From positions 1 to 55,996 of the forward strand of contig JAZQVM010000024.1 in assembly GCA_045631845.1 (NCBI GenBank): a stretch of DNA of 55,996 bases, read 5' to 3'. The position numbers and the translations under genes were made by a program. This document shows, piece by piece, positions 1 to 6,691 of this stretch. Origin of the DNA: CAKSHC01 sp045631845 (GTDB taxonomy: Bacteria; Bacillota; Clostridia; Oscillospirales; UMGS1783). The notes beneath the pieces are model-generated. The model saw only the letters and a program-made list of their open reading frames with translations, was not told where the DNA came from and did no database searches. Numbering within the stretch: position 1 is the first letter of the stretch; every line of letters begins with the position of its first letter.

Positions 1-81
1 CTTGTTGTGCAGGTCGTCCAGATAGCGGTAATAGCGGGGGAGACGATGGATGACAGCATCAGAGATCTTCTGCTTTTTCAT
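1..81 (-). CDS. rex: Redox-sensing transcriptional repressor Rex, N-terminal 27 residues (gene continues left of window)
   Basis: Only the first 27 codons lie in the window, reading leftwards from an ATG at 81-79. The translation contains ISDAVIHRLPRYYRYLDDL, which is the characteristic start of Rex repressors (Ser/Ala-Val-Ile-x-Arg-Leu-Pro-Arg-Tyr-Tyr-Arg-Tyr-Leu), the first helix of the winged-helix DNA-binding domain. Rex is a dimeric sensor of the NADH/NAD+ ratio that represses fermentation and redox genes when NADH is low. A consensus promoter and a Rex-like inverted repeat lie upstream at 167-207, which fits autoregulation. The NAD-binding domain is outside the window, so intactness cannot be judged. 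Confidence 0.85.
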   Translation of the reverse strand, partial: MKKQKISDAVIHRLPRYYRYLDDLHNK

Positions 82-166
82 AAGTCATAAACCGTCCTTT
101 GTCGAAATTTCGAGGAGTGACGTGCGAATGGATTACCAATAGTGCGCAGATACTCTTCTGAAGGCT

Positions 167-207
167 ATTATACCTCACGAGAATCAACTTGTCAAATTTT
201 TTAACAA
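167..207 (-). promoter_or_regulatory. rex promoter with overlapping Rex-like operator
   Basis: On the minus strand a -35 TTGACA (195-190), a 17-base spacer and a -10 TATAAT (172-167) precede rex. The -35 overlaps the inverted repeat TTGTCAAATTTTTTAACAA (189-207), whose arms TTGTcAA/TTaACAA resemble the Rex site TTGTgAA-n4-TTcACAA. The spacer here is 5 rather than 4, so the operator call is weaker than the promoter call. Confidence 0.65.
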
Positions 208-227
208 TCTTTTCGGGAAAATTTCCC

Positions 228-256
228 TTTACTTTGACAAAGCGAGTTGATATAAT
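228..256 (+). promoter_or_regulatory. Sigma-A promoter of tRNA-Arg
   Basis: A -35-like TTTACT (228-233), a 17-base spacer and a perfect -10 TATAAT (251-256) stand 30 bases before the tRNA. The better TTGACA at 234 would leave only an 11-base spacer and is not used. Confidence 0.6.
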
Positions 257-286
257 GTGCAAGTACGCAATTTCAAAAGTGCATAT

Positions 287-363
287 GCGCCCGTAGCTCA
301 GTTGGATAGAGTGTCAGACTCCGACTCTGAAGGTCGCTGGTTCGAATCCAGTCGGGCGTACCA
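287..363 (+). tRNA. tRNA-Arg (anticodon CCG)
   Basis: The cloverleaf is complete. The acceptor stem GCGCCCG pairs with CGGGCGT (first pair G-U). The anticodon stem TCAGA/TCTGA encloses loop CTCCGAC, giving anticodon CCG for codon CGG. The T arm GCTGG-TTCGAAT-CCAGT is standard. CCA is encoded at 361-363. A promoter lies upstream and a hairpin terminator starts at the CCA end. Confidence 0.95.
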
Positions 364-475
364 AAAATCCCGAATGCGTAAGCGTTCGGGATTTTACTTA
401 TTCACTATTCACTTTTCACTCTTCACTAATTTCGCATTCGGGATTTTTGAAAGTAAGAAGTAATAGTGAATAAGT
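363..475. repeat. Nested inverted-repeat element behind tRNA-Arg
   Basis: Two perfect inverted repeats interlock here. A 16-base arm at 363-378 (AAAAATCCCGAATGCG) is matched at 433-448. A 14-base arm at 396-409 (ACTTATTCACTATT) is matched at 462-475. Between them lie four near-copies of TTCACT(a/t/c) at 401-427. No ORF is credible here. It may be a small palindromic repeat element, or simply a doubled terminator with a duplicated stretch. Its position directly at a tRNA 3' end is where integration scars often sit. Confidence 0.55.
364..395 (+). terminator. Rho-independent terminator of tRNA-Arg
   Basis: The arm AAAATCCCGAATGC pairs with GCGTTCGGGATTTT around a GTAA loop and ends in a T-rich run. 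A second copy of the 3' arm lies at 433-448, so an alternative, larger hairpin is possible. Confidence 0.75.
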
Positions 476-537
476 ATATTTGATAAGACTTTACTGTTCC
501 GCATAGCCGCCCAAACTCACCGCATAAAGCGAATCCA

Positions 538-566
538 TTGACACTGGCAATCCTCACGAATACAAT
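538..566 (+). promoter_or_regulatory. Sigma-A promoter of the LytTR-DUF3021 operon
   Basis: TTGACA (538-543), a 17-base spacer and TACAAT (561-566) precede a very short leader. The Shine-Dalgarno AAGGAGG follows within 20 bases and the ATG is at 590. No other strong candidate exists between 480 and 590. Confidence 0.75.
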
Positions 567-589
567 GGGTTTATAGAAAGGAGGAGAAA

Positions 590-1021
590 ATGAAATATAA
601 AATTGAAATCGTAGAAAATCAAAAGGAAGATATACTCATTTCTGCCAAAGCCCAAACCGATACCCTCCGTAAAATCGAAGCGCTTTTAGAAGCGCAACAA
701 GGGGAACTGTTTGGCTATGCAAAGGGAGATACCGTGAAATTAGAGGTGGAGAATGTCTATTGCTTCTTTATCGAGTCAGGCAAGGTCTATGCATTGACCG
801 ATAACGAAAAATTTCAGCTCAAAGATCGGCTCTATCAACTTGAACAGCAGTATGCAAAGTCTTTTGTCAAGATCAATCAATCCTGCTTAATTAACCTCTC
901 CCAAATAGCAAAATTTCAATCTTCCATCGGCGGTTCTCTTTCAGTCATTCTGAAAAATGGCTATCACGATTATATCTCCAGACGACAATTGCGGTCTGTA
1001 AAAGAAAGGATGGGATTCTAA
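590..1021 (+). CDS. LytTR-type DNA-binding transcriptional regulator
   Basis: This 143-residue cytoplasmic protein has a short N-terminal segment (about 1-45) and a LytTR DNA-binding domain (about 46-143). LytTR hallmarks seen are the basic, aromatic-rich C-terminus with FVKINQSCLINLSQI and the ending ISRRQLRSVKERMG. It has no receiver domain. Its stop overlaps the start of the DUF3021 gene (TAATG at 1019-1023), so the two are translationally coupled. Stand-alone LytTR genes paired with a small membrane protein are known in Firmicutes as LytTR regulatory systems, where the membrane partner inhibits the regulator. The same role is inferred here; the target genes are unknown. The start is fixed by a strong GGAGG just upstream. 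Confidence 0.85.
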   Translation: MKYKIEIVENQKEDILISAKAQTDTLRKIEALLEAQQGELFGYAKGDTVKLEVENVYCFFIESGKVYALTDNEKFQLKDRLYQLEQQYAKSFVKINQSCLINLSQIAKFQSSIGGSLSVILKNGYHDYISRRQLRSVKERMGF

Positions 1022-1443
1022 TGAATCAATATGTAAAAAGTTTTTTGCATCGTGGCTTGATCTTCGGCGGATTTGGCCCCGTTGTAGCCGGTATTATCTA
1101 TGTGATTTTAGATCGTTGTGTGCCTAACGTTACTACCAGCGGTACCGATCTGTTTATCATCATTGTTTCTACCTATCTGCTTGCCTTCGTTCATGCAGGA
1201 GCCAGTATCTTTAATCAAATTGAGCATTGGCCCATTGCCAAATCCCTGCTGTGTCATTTCGGTTGCCTCTATGTCGCCTACCTGCTGTGCTATATTGTCA
1301 ATCGTTGGATCGCTTTTGATCCCATGGTTGTATTGATCTTCAGTGCCATCTTTCTCGTTGTCTATTTTGCGGTTTGGCTTACCGTTTATACCGTCATAAA
1401 AACTACCGAGAAAAGACTCAATTCCAAGATCAAACCATTGTGA
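1021..1443 (+). CDS. DUF3021 membrane protein, likely partner of the LytTR regulator
   Basis: The 140-residue protein has four predicted membrane helices (about 10-32, 43-63, 74-95, 101-125), a short basic N-terminus and a Lys/Arg-rich C-terminal tail. Composition, length and position match the DUF3021 family that regularly follows a stand-alone LytTR gene. The start codon overlaps the previous stop, indicating coupled translation at a fixed ratio. By analogy with other LytTR membrane-inhibitor pairs it probably controls the regulator's activity at the membrane. No catalytic motif is seen. Confidence 0.8.
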   Translation: MNQYVKSFLHRGLIFGGFGPVVAGIIYVILDRCVPNVTTSGTDLFIIIVSTYLLAFVHAGASIFNQIEHWPIAKSLLCHFGCLYVAYLLCYIVNRWIAFDPMVVLIFSAIFLVVYFAVWLTVYTVIKTTEKRLNSKIKPL

Positions 1444-1466
1444 TTTTTATTGTGGCATGATATAAT
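1438..1466 (+). promoter_or_regulatory. Promoter of the PHP gene
   Basis: TTGTGA (1438-1443), a 17-base spacer and an extended -10 TGATATAAT (1458-1466) overlap the end of the DUF3021 gene. They place transcription start shortly before the Shine-Dalgarno GGGGGTGA. Confidence 0.6.
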
Positions 1467-1484
1467 CGTCATGGGGGTGATACC

Positions 1485-2315
1485 TTGTATTGCGATCTGC
1501 ATACCCACTCGAATGTTTCAGACGGCACCTTTACGCCGTCCCAATTGGTGGAATTGGCCAAACAAACCAACCGTGTCATAGCCTTAACCGATCATAATAC
1601 CGTTGCCGGCCTGCCCGAATTTATGAGTCTGGCGCAAACTATAGGAGTAACCGCCGTGGGTGGCGTCGAACTTTCTACCGAGTATGAGGGAAAAGAGTTA
1701 CACCTTCTTGGTCTGTTTGTGTCACAGCCCTATTATGATACCATCGAAAACTGGACACAGGATTTTCGCATGCGCAAGCAGATCAGCAATCGGCAAACGA
1801 TCGAACGCCTGCGAAAGGGCGGTTATGTCATGGATTATGACGATATTATCCAAAGAAACGGCTTGTATATCAACCGTGCCCATATCGCCGACGCCCTCTG
1901 CCGCGGTGGCTATGTCGCTTCGATCAAGGAAGCCTTTGATACCCTCTTAGGGGAAGAACACGGCTATTACATCCCGCCCGTACGCCCCTCCTTTTTTGAT
2001 GCCTTGGATTTTTTGCGGCAGGTGAAGACGATACCCGTTTTAGCTCATCCCCTCAAAGATATGGAAGATAAGCCCTTGTGCCGGCTATTGGAAAAGGCAG
2101 TACCCAAGGGACTGGTCGGTATGGAGATTTACCATTCTTCTTATACCGAAGCCCAAAGCAAAACCGCCGCCGAGATCGCCAAGACTTACGCCTTGCTCCC
2201 CAGCGGCGGCAGTGATTTCCACGGCAACCGTAAAGCCAATATTCCCTTCGGGTATCCTGAGATTCCTCGTCAGATCTACGACGATCTGTTACAATATAAA
2301 ATATCAGTTTTTTAA
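1485..2315 (+). CDS. PHP-domain metal-dependent phosphoesterase (TrpH/YciV type)
   Basis: The 276-residue protein starts with the PHP metal-binding motif HTHSNVSDG (His6, His8, Asp13). It continues with LTDHN (Asp36-His37), an Ala-His-Pro motif near the middle (VLAHP) and GSDFHG near the C-terminus, the full set of ligands of the trinuclear site. Length and motif order fit the TrpH/YciV branch, whose members remove phosphate from 3',5'-nucleoside bisphosphates or trim RNA 5' ends. The exact substrate here is inferred only from family. The start is TTG at 1485, eight bases after GGGGGTGA; the nearby ATG at 1471 is out of frame. It converges with the ImmA gene and overlaps it by 12 bases. Confidence 0.88.
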   Translation: MYCDLHTHSNVSDGTFTPSQLVELAKQTNRVIALTDHNTVAGLPEFMSLAQTIGVTAVGGVELSTEYEGKELHLLGLFVSQPYYDTIENWTQDFRMRKQISNRQTIERLRKGGYVMDYDDIIQRNGLYINRAHIADALCRGGYVASIKEAFDTLLGEEHGYYIPPVRPSFFDALDFLRQVKTIPVLAHPLKDMEDKPLCRLLEKAVPKGLVGMEIYHSSYTEAQSKTAAEIAKTYALLPSGGSDFHGNRKANIPFGYPEIPRQIYDDLLQYKISVF

Positions 2316-2816
2316 GAAAGTCGTATTGGAGCGTGGTTGCGGGTTAAAATTGTAGCCACGCTCATTCATTTGCGCCATCTTGATCAGCACCAGATTAATG
2401 TCGGTGTCTAACTGCATCGAGGTCTGCAGAACGTCGCATCCCTCCATGGCGCACTCGGCCACACTCTCATCATCTAATAACAGAGCGGCCGCAAACAGAT
2501 TGGCTTCATATTCGGGACGGGAATTCATATCATATAGCATGAATTCCTGTATAATACTGCTGGTCGCCAACGGGCGGTGCAGTTGGTCATGCCCCAGTTC
2601 ATGTGCGCATACAATCCGTCTGGTCTTTTCGTCTAGATTTCCGCTTAAAAAGATATACCGCTCCCCTAAAATGACTCGGTACATCCCCTTGAGTGACACA
2701 AAATTATCTACAATCTTAATATGTGCCCCAAGGCCCTCGGCAATCGCAAAGGGATCCCGCGTGCCGAATCGGTCTACCAAATCCTGCGCCAAATGGTGTA
2801 TGTACTGTTGCGCCAT
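2304..2816 (-). CDS. ImmA/IrrE-family metallopeptidase
   Basis: The 170-residue cytoplasmic protein carries the zinc motif HELGH (about residues 72-76) and a downstream Glu in RPEYEANLFAAALL, as in ImmA/IrrE peptidases. Members cleave or inactivate a cognate XRE repressor (ImmA acting on ImmR in ICEBs1, IrrE on DdrO). The upstream XRE gene ends two bases before this ATG, so the pair is one operon. A longer reading frame begins further upstream, but it would overlap the XRE gene. The ATG at 2816 follows AGCAGGGA and keeps the family start. No phage or ICE genes adjoin, so this may be a stand-alone stress switch. Confidence 0.85.
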   Translation of the reverse strand: MAQQYIHHLAQDLVDRFGTRDPFAIAEGLGAHIKIVDNFVSLKGMYRVILGERYIFLSGNLDEKTRRIVCAHELGHDQLHRPLATSSIIQEFMLYDMNSRPEYEANLFAAALLLDDESVAECAMEGCDVLQTSMQLDTDINLVLIKMAQMNERGYNFNPQPRSNTTFLKN

Positions 2817-2818
2817 GC

Positions 2819-3202
2819 TTATCCCTGCTTCTTGCCGTTGCGAGCCTTGGCATCCCAATAGGCTTCCATAATCGCCTGCATGACAGCGTCTTTATCGTCC
2901 TCGCTCAGTTCACCGCCGGCAAATAACCCGCCCACGGCGTTGACCAATTCCATGGCCTGCAGGGCAGAGCGACCGCCAAGTTTTGCCGCCGCATTGATAA
3001 ACAGATCCTCATCGCTGAGCATCGATTCGCTCGTTTCATTAAAAATCGTACCAATATGAACCAATACATCAGCCGTAGGGATTCGTTCGCATTTTTCATA
3101 GCGTTGCACCGTGCGCAACGATACGCCAAGCATGTTCGCCAGATCGGTCTGGCTTAAATGTGCACCTTCCCGCAACTGTCGTATCTTTTCTCCACATCTC
3201 AT
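2819..3202 (-). CDS. XRE-family HTH repressor paired with ImmA
   Basis: The 127-residue protein has an N-terminal HTH_3 domain (about 1-60) with the recognition region LSQTDLANMLGVSLRTVQRYE. A helical C-terminal part (about 65-127) ends in a basic tail (KARNGKKQG). It is directly followed by the ImmA/IrrE peptidase gene, the classical arrangement of a repressor and its inactivating protease. Upstream lie a consensus promoter and a GGTCA palindrome overlapping it, so autorepression is likely. The start ATG follows AAAGGGAG. The regulon is not visible in the window. Confidence 0.85.
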   Translation of the reverse strand: MRCGEKIRQLREGAHLSQTDLANMLGVSLRTVQRYEKCERIPTADVLVHIGTIFNETSESMLSDEDLFINAAAKLGGRSALQAMELVNAVGGLFAGGELSEDDKDAVMQAIMEAYWDAKARNGKKQG

Positions 3203-3227
3203 ATTTTCGTGCTCCCTTTATTATCTA

Positions 3228-3275
3228 TGACCATACGGTCACTTATAGAATAAACCAATCGGTCATATTTGTCAA
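3228..3275 (-). promoter_or_regulatory. Promoter and palindromic operator of the XRE-ImmA operon
   Basis: On the minus strand TTGACA (3275-3270), a 17-base spacer and TATTCT (3252-3247) form the promoter. The palindrome TGACC-ATAC-GGTCA (3228-3241) lies just downstream, and a second CGGTCA half-site (3260-3265) sits in the spacer 24 bases from the first. This arrangement suits an autorepressor. Confidence 0.65.
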
Positions 3276-3309
3276 GAAAAAGTTTGCCGGAAGATTACTC
3301 TTCCGGCAA
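3276..3309 (-). terminator. Terminator of the P-loop NTPase gene
   Basis: The hairpin TTGCCGGAAG/CTTCCGGCAA with a 6-base loop is followed on the minus strand by ACTTTTT. It starts 4 bases after the NTPase stop codon and sits just upstream of the XRE promoter. Confidence 0.75.
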
Positions 3310-3312
3310 TTT

Positions 3313-4371
3313 TCAGGATAAAATCTGTGCCATCAATGTCTGCGTATAGGCATTAAGAGCGGAATAATCAATTGTGCCTTTATAAAATTCTTCTAAACAA
3401 TCATGTTCCTTGTGACAGGTCGAAAGCAGATCGCAAGCCTCTTTCAGGATCTCATCCCGACTGCGCCGCAGAAAACCGAGCTTTTCTTTATGCTGTCCCT
3501 CGATTGCCGTGTCCAAAAAACGGGATGCATTAATGCGGCAATAGGGTTGTGCCTCCATTTTGTGCATACTGTTGGATAGGCAAAGCATCAACCCCGCATC
3601 AGGCAAAATCAACTGGGTCAATTGATCGGGAATCAGGGGAGAATATCCGCTGATGATGCGATGATTGGCCTTGATGGCACGCAACCGCACCACCTCTAAC
3701 ATGCGGGAAAGAATTCCATATTCATCCTCCAGCACCAACTGCCGCTCAATCCCCCTGCCGTTCGGCGGATAAAAGGTAACTCCCTGCGGCGTAAATGCTG
3801 AAAAGAACCGTCTTTCTTCGATTGCCGCACCGATGCGCGGCCGGATATAGCGGGCACATAGCCGATCGGTGTATCCACGCAACTTGGCGCGGTTGAGCAA
3901 AGCCGAGCCAATACTCGTCAAATCCCTCTGCAATCGCCCCGCTGCTCCTAAGTAAAGATAAATGCGAGAGTATAAATTATGAATGGTCTGGTTTACCTTT
4001 TTAATCTGTGCCGTCTGCGCCGTCAATAATTCATGATCCCAAAATTGATATAGGTCTATTAACCGCCCCACGGCCCCCGGCAACGGCGGCTCTACCACAT
4101 GCGGCGGCGTGCCGTCAAGTATGCAGGTGTTGGTCTGTGTAATGTAAACGGCATCTAAGGAATCCGGATCGGAGGAGCAATGGAGTAGTTCTACATCATA
4201 CCCCTTTTCGCAAGCGCCTTGTGCTACTTTTCGCATCAGTGTGCTCTTGCCGGTACCCGGCCCGCCTTTAATCACAAAAACACGGGTGCGCCCCTCGACA
4301 AAATCTCGATAAAAGGAAGCAAAGCCCGATTCGCTGTTTACCCCTAAAAAACTTTCGCCGATAATACCCAT
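3313..4371 (-). CDS. P-loop NTPase of unknown role (PRK06851-like)
   Basis: The 352-residue protein has a Walker A motif GGPGTGKST (about 36-44) in the context RVFVIKGGPGTGKSTLM. It looks like a clostridial ATPase family of unknown function with a duplicated P-loop architecture. A second nucleotide site is not obvious, although SGYSPLIPDQ may be its vestige. The start ATG at 4371 is chosen because GGGAG lies 8 bases upstream; a TTG five codons earlier would place that Shine-Dalgarno inside the gene. It diverges from the DUF4364 gene and stands alone. No signal peptide or membrane segment is seen. Confidence 0.6.
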   Translation of the reverse strand: MGIIGESFLGVNSESGFASFYRDFVEGRTRVFVIKGGPGTGKSTLMRKVAQGACEKGYDVELLHCSSDPDSLDAVYITQTNTCILDGTPPHVVEPPLPGAVGRLIDLYQFWDHELLTAQTAQIKKVNQTIHNLYSRIYLYLGAAGRLQRDLTSIGSALLNRAKLRGYTDRLCARYIRPRIGAAIEERRFFSAFTPQGVTFYPPNGRGIERQLVLEDEYGILSRMLEVVRLRAIKANHRIISGYSPLIPDQLTQLILPDAGLMLCLSNSMHKMEAQPYCRINASRFLDTAIEGQHKEKLGFLRRSRDEILKEACDLLSTCHKEHDCLEEFYKGTIDYSALNAYTQTLMAQILS

Positions 4372-4421
4372 CTGTTTCACTCCCAAGAAAATTGATCTTG
4401 ATACATTTTATTGGGAAAGCC

Positions 4422-4451
4422 TTGTATTTGTTACCGGCCTTGTGGTATAAT
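4422..4451 (+). promoter_or_regulatory. Promoter of the DUF4364 gene
   Basis: An extended -10 TGGTATAAT (4443-4451) has a poor -35 (TTGTAT, 4422) with an 18-base spacer. The extended -10 probably compensates. The Shine-Dalgarno CGGAGGTG follows at 4463. Confidence 0.55.
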
Positions 4452-4475
4452 AAACAAAATCACGGAGGTGATCTC

Positions 4476-5015
4476 ATGCTCGAAGGCGGAAGACTTCATG
4501 AAAAAGAGGATGTAAAAATCCTAATTCTATATACCCTAAGCAAACTCAACCGTGCTATTCCTACCCGCGCCATGGTCGATCTCTTTCTCAATTCCGAGAT
4601 CGTGGAGTATTTCACCCTTAAGGAAGCCATTGATGAATTGATCGGCACCGGCCATATCGCTGTCGATGTTGAAGAAGGTGTCACCGTCCTGACTCGTCTT
4701 GGATACGAAGCGGTCAAGGAATTGGCGCCCCGCCTGCCTGTCTGGGCGCGTGACCGTGTCATTCAAGGCGCAATGGAACTGCTCAGTAAAGTGGATCGCA
4801 GAAGCGGTACCCATGTCCGTACCTTTGAAAGGGACGGCCAGTACATCGCCGAATGTTCGCTGACCGACGGGGAAGACCTGCTCTTTAAATTGGAGATCGC
4901 CCTGCCCTCGCAGGAATTTGCTTTTTCCACCGGTGAAAATTTCAGGGATAACGCTGCCGACATCTATCGGATGCTCCTGCAAAAACTCTCCGGCCCCTAC
5001 CAAAATAACTTCTAA
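4476..5015 (+). CDS. DUF4364 family winged-helix protein
   Basis: The 179-residue protein begins MLEGGRLHEKEDVKILILY, followed by a predicted winged helix (about 15-80) with a YFTLKEAIDELIGTGHI recognition region. A C-terminal alpha/beta part follows. Length and layout match DUF4364, a family found almost only in Clostridia and regarded as a possible transcription regulator; the function is unknown. A longer frame opens at 4392, but the ATG at 4476 has GGAGGTG at the right distance and lies downstream of the promoter. It is monocistronic, ending at a strong bidirectional terminator. Confidence 0.75.
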   Translation: MLEGGRLHEKEDVKILILYTLSKLNRAIPTRAMVDLFLNSEIVEYFTLKEAIDELIGTGHIAVDVEEGVTVLTRLGYEAVKELAPRLPVWARDRVIQGAMELLSKVDRRSGTHVRTFERDGQYIAECSLTDGEDLLFKLEIALPSQEFAFSTGENFRDNAADIYRMLLQKLSGPYQNNF

Positions 5016-5044
5016 AAAAATCCACCCGTATGGGTGGATTTTTC
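5014..5044. terminator. Bidirectional terminator between DUF4364 and asnA
   Basis: The stem AATCCACCC/GGGTGGATT with loop GTAT is flanked by A7 on the left and TTTTTC on the right. It can serve the plus-strand DUF4364 gene and the minus-strand yhcH-asnA operon, whose stop is at 5045. Confidence 0.85.
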
Positions 5045-6052
5045 TTATAATAATCGGATACCGGCCTTTTCGCAGGCCGCCATTGTGTCTCTGTCCCAAA
5101 TGCTCGATTGCACTTCACCAATATGAGCGCAACCCATCATCAGCATACTCAGTCGGGACTGCCCGATACCGCCGCCAATGGTCAACGGCAATTCATTATT
5201 TAATAGCATCTTATGGAAGGGAAGAGAACGTCGATCGTCACAACCCGCAATGCGCAACTGCCGATCCAGTGACTCGGCATCCACTCGGATACCCATCGAG
5301 GAAATCTCCAATGCCCGCCCCAGTACATCATTCCAAAAGAAGATGTCACAGTTGAGCGACCAATCATCATAGTCGGGCGCCCGTCCGTCATGCGGCTTGC
5401 CCGAACGTAAAGCCCCGCCGATCTGCATAATGCATACCGTGCGATGCTCCTTAGCAATAGCACTCTCCCGCTCGGATCCGCTCAGATCGGGATACCGATC
5501 TTCCAACTCCTGCGTCGTGATAAAGGTAACCTCACGCTCCAATTCCACTCGCAGTTGCGGAAACCGCACATGCAATCGATCGTTGGTATCGCAAATGGCT
5601 CTCACAATGGCCCGTACAATCAATTTCAGATAGTCCAGATTGCGGTTCTCCTTGGTGATTACCTTTTCCCAGTCCCATTGATCCACGTAAATGGAATGGA
5701 TGTTATCTAAATCCTCGTCACGCCGAATGGCGTTCATATCGGTGTATAAACCGTTGCCAATATCAAAATGATACCGTTTCAGCGCCAGCCGCTTCCACTT
5801 GGCCAAGGAATGCACCACCTGCGCCTCTGCGCCCACAGCAGGCACATCAAAGGATACCGGCCGTTCGTAGCCGTTAAGATTATCATTAAGGCCCGAATCT
5901 TCGGTAACAAATAACGGTGCCGAAACACGCTTTAGGTTAAGCGCCGCCGAGAACTCCTCTTGAAAGGTCTCCTTGATATAGGAGATGGCCCGCTGGGTGT
6001 CATAAACATCCAGTACCGGTGCATAGCCGTCGGGAATGTAGATCTTGTTCAT
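5045..6052 (-). CDS. asnA: Aspartate-ammonia ligase (asparagine synthetase A)
   Basis: The 335-residue protein matches the usual AsnA length (about 330-340) and is collinear through its whole length. Typical segments are TQRAISYIKETFQ near the N-terminus, VSAPLFVTEDSGLNDNLNG (about 44-62), DVPAVGAEAQVVHSLAKWKR (about 69-90) and the C-terminal GGGIGQSRLSMLMM. AsnA makes asparagine from aspartate, ammonia and ATP in the cytoplasm, using a class II aminoacyl-tRNA synthetase fold. It is the second gene of an operon with yhcH, with one base between them. A promoter must lie upstream of yhcH. Confidence 0.95.
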   Translation of the reverse strand: MNKIYIPDGYAPVLDVYDTQRAISYIKETFQEEFSAALNLKRVSAPLFVTEDSGLNDNLNGYERPVSFDVPAVGAEAQVVHSLAKWKRLALKRYHFDIGNGLYTDMNAIRRDEDLDNIHSIYVDQWDWEKVITKENRNLDYLKLIVRAIVRAICDTNDRLHVRFPQLRVELEREVTFITTQELEDRYPDLSGSERESAIAKEHRTVCIMQIGGALRSGKPHDGRAPDYDDWSLNCDIFFWNDVLGRALEISSMGIRVDAESLDRQLRIAGCDDRRSLPFHKMLLNNELPLTIGGGIGQSRLSMLMMGCAHIGEVQSSIWDRDTMAACEKAGIRLL

Positions 6053-6053
6053 C

Positions 6054-6491
6054 TTATCTTACCTTGATCTTACCTACGATCTTTTTGCAGGCCACAGGCT
6101 GATCCTTCATGTCACCGGGCATGTGCACATCCTGCGGATACAGCACCATAAAATACCCCGGCTTCATGGCTACACGATCCACGTCGCAGTCATAAAACCA
6201 GCAATCCTTGCCTTCTTTGCAGTCAACGGCAACCATGTCCTCGGTCAGCGGTGCTACGCCGATGTATTCCTCACCCTCAACCATTATCTGGATGTCAATG
6301 TAATCCCGATGCGCTTCGCTAAGCGTCTTGGCCGAGGACTCATATTCGTTTACCACATAGAAATCTTCGCCATCCAGCTCATGCCGTCCCGCCGTCAACG
6401 CCGAAAAATCCTGCGAGGCAAAAAACTGCAAAGCCGGGTAAACCGAAAGTCCCTTATAGGAATCAATGTTTTTCAAACTGTCAAAAATCAT
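6054..6491 (-). CDS. YhcH/YjgK/YiaL family protein
   Basis: The 145-residue protein belongs to the YhcH/YjgK/YiaL cupin-like family (DUF386). Conserved features visible are HRDYIDIQIMVEGEE, the acidic central part and PGYFMVLYPQDVHMPG with the metal-binding His. E. coli YhcH acts on N-acetylneuraminate as an anomerase and other members sit in sugar operons. Here it is joined to asnA, which gives no clue to a sugar. The start ATG at 6491 follows AGGAGA; the longer frame would run back through the terminator and tRNA-Leu and is not used. Confidence 0.85.
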   Translation of the reverse strand: MIFDSLKNIDSYKGLSVYPALQFFASQDFSALTAGRHELDGEDFYVVNEYESSAKTLSEAHRDYIDIQIMVEGEEYIGVAPLTEDMVAVDCKEGKDCWFYDCDVDRVAMKPGYFMVLYPQDVHMPGDMKDQPVACKKIVGKIKVR

Positions 6492-6521
6492 GATGATCTT
6501 CTCCTGTGTCTTCAAGTGTAG

Positions 6522-6551
6522 AAAAGGCACTTGCTTTCGCAAGTGCCTTTT
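6522..6551 (-). terminator. Terminator of tRNA-Leu
   Basis: A perfect 13-pair stem AAAAGGCACTTGC/GCAAGTGCCTTTT with a GAAA tetraloop on the minus strand begins 2 bases after the tRNA CCA end and separates it from yhcH. Confidence 0.85.
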
Positions 6552-6552
6552 C

Positions 6553-6639
6553 TGGTGCCGGTGGTGGGAGTCGAACCCACACGATGTCACCACCAACGGA
6601 TTTTGAGTCCGTCACGTCTACCAATTCCATCACACCGGC
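6553..6639 (-). tRNA. tRNA-Leu (anticodon CAA)
   Basis: This is an 87-base class II tRNA with acceptor stem GCCGGTG/CACCGGC, anticodon arm ACGGA-CTCAAAA-TCCGT giving anticodon CAA, a long variable arm (TGGTGGTGACATCGTG region) and encoded CCA. The large variable arm and A73 are as expected for leucine. Confidence 0.95.
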
Positions 6640-6654
6640 GGATAATACCTTACT

Positions 6655-6683
6655 ATTATAAGGCATTATTTCCATTTGTGCAA
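6655..6683 (-). promoter_or_regulatory. Promoter of tRNA-Leu
   Basis: On the minus strand TTGCAC (6683-6678), a 17-base spacer and TATAAT (6660-6655) lie in the 52-base gap between pcrA and the tRNA. Confidence 0.7.
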
Positions 6684-6691
6684 GTGTTTTT

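Noticed and set aside
401..427. Four TTCACT repeats as a CRISPR or minisatellite
   Set aside because: The units are 6-8 bases without spacers and too few. They were kept only as part of the inverted-repeat element.
2304..4371. Toxin-antitoxin or prophage region around the XRE-ImmA pair
   Set aside because: No toxin, integrase or phage structural gene is present on either side, and the flanking genes are ordinary chromosomal ones.
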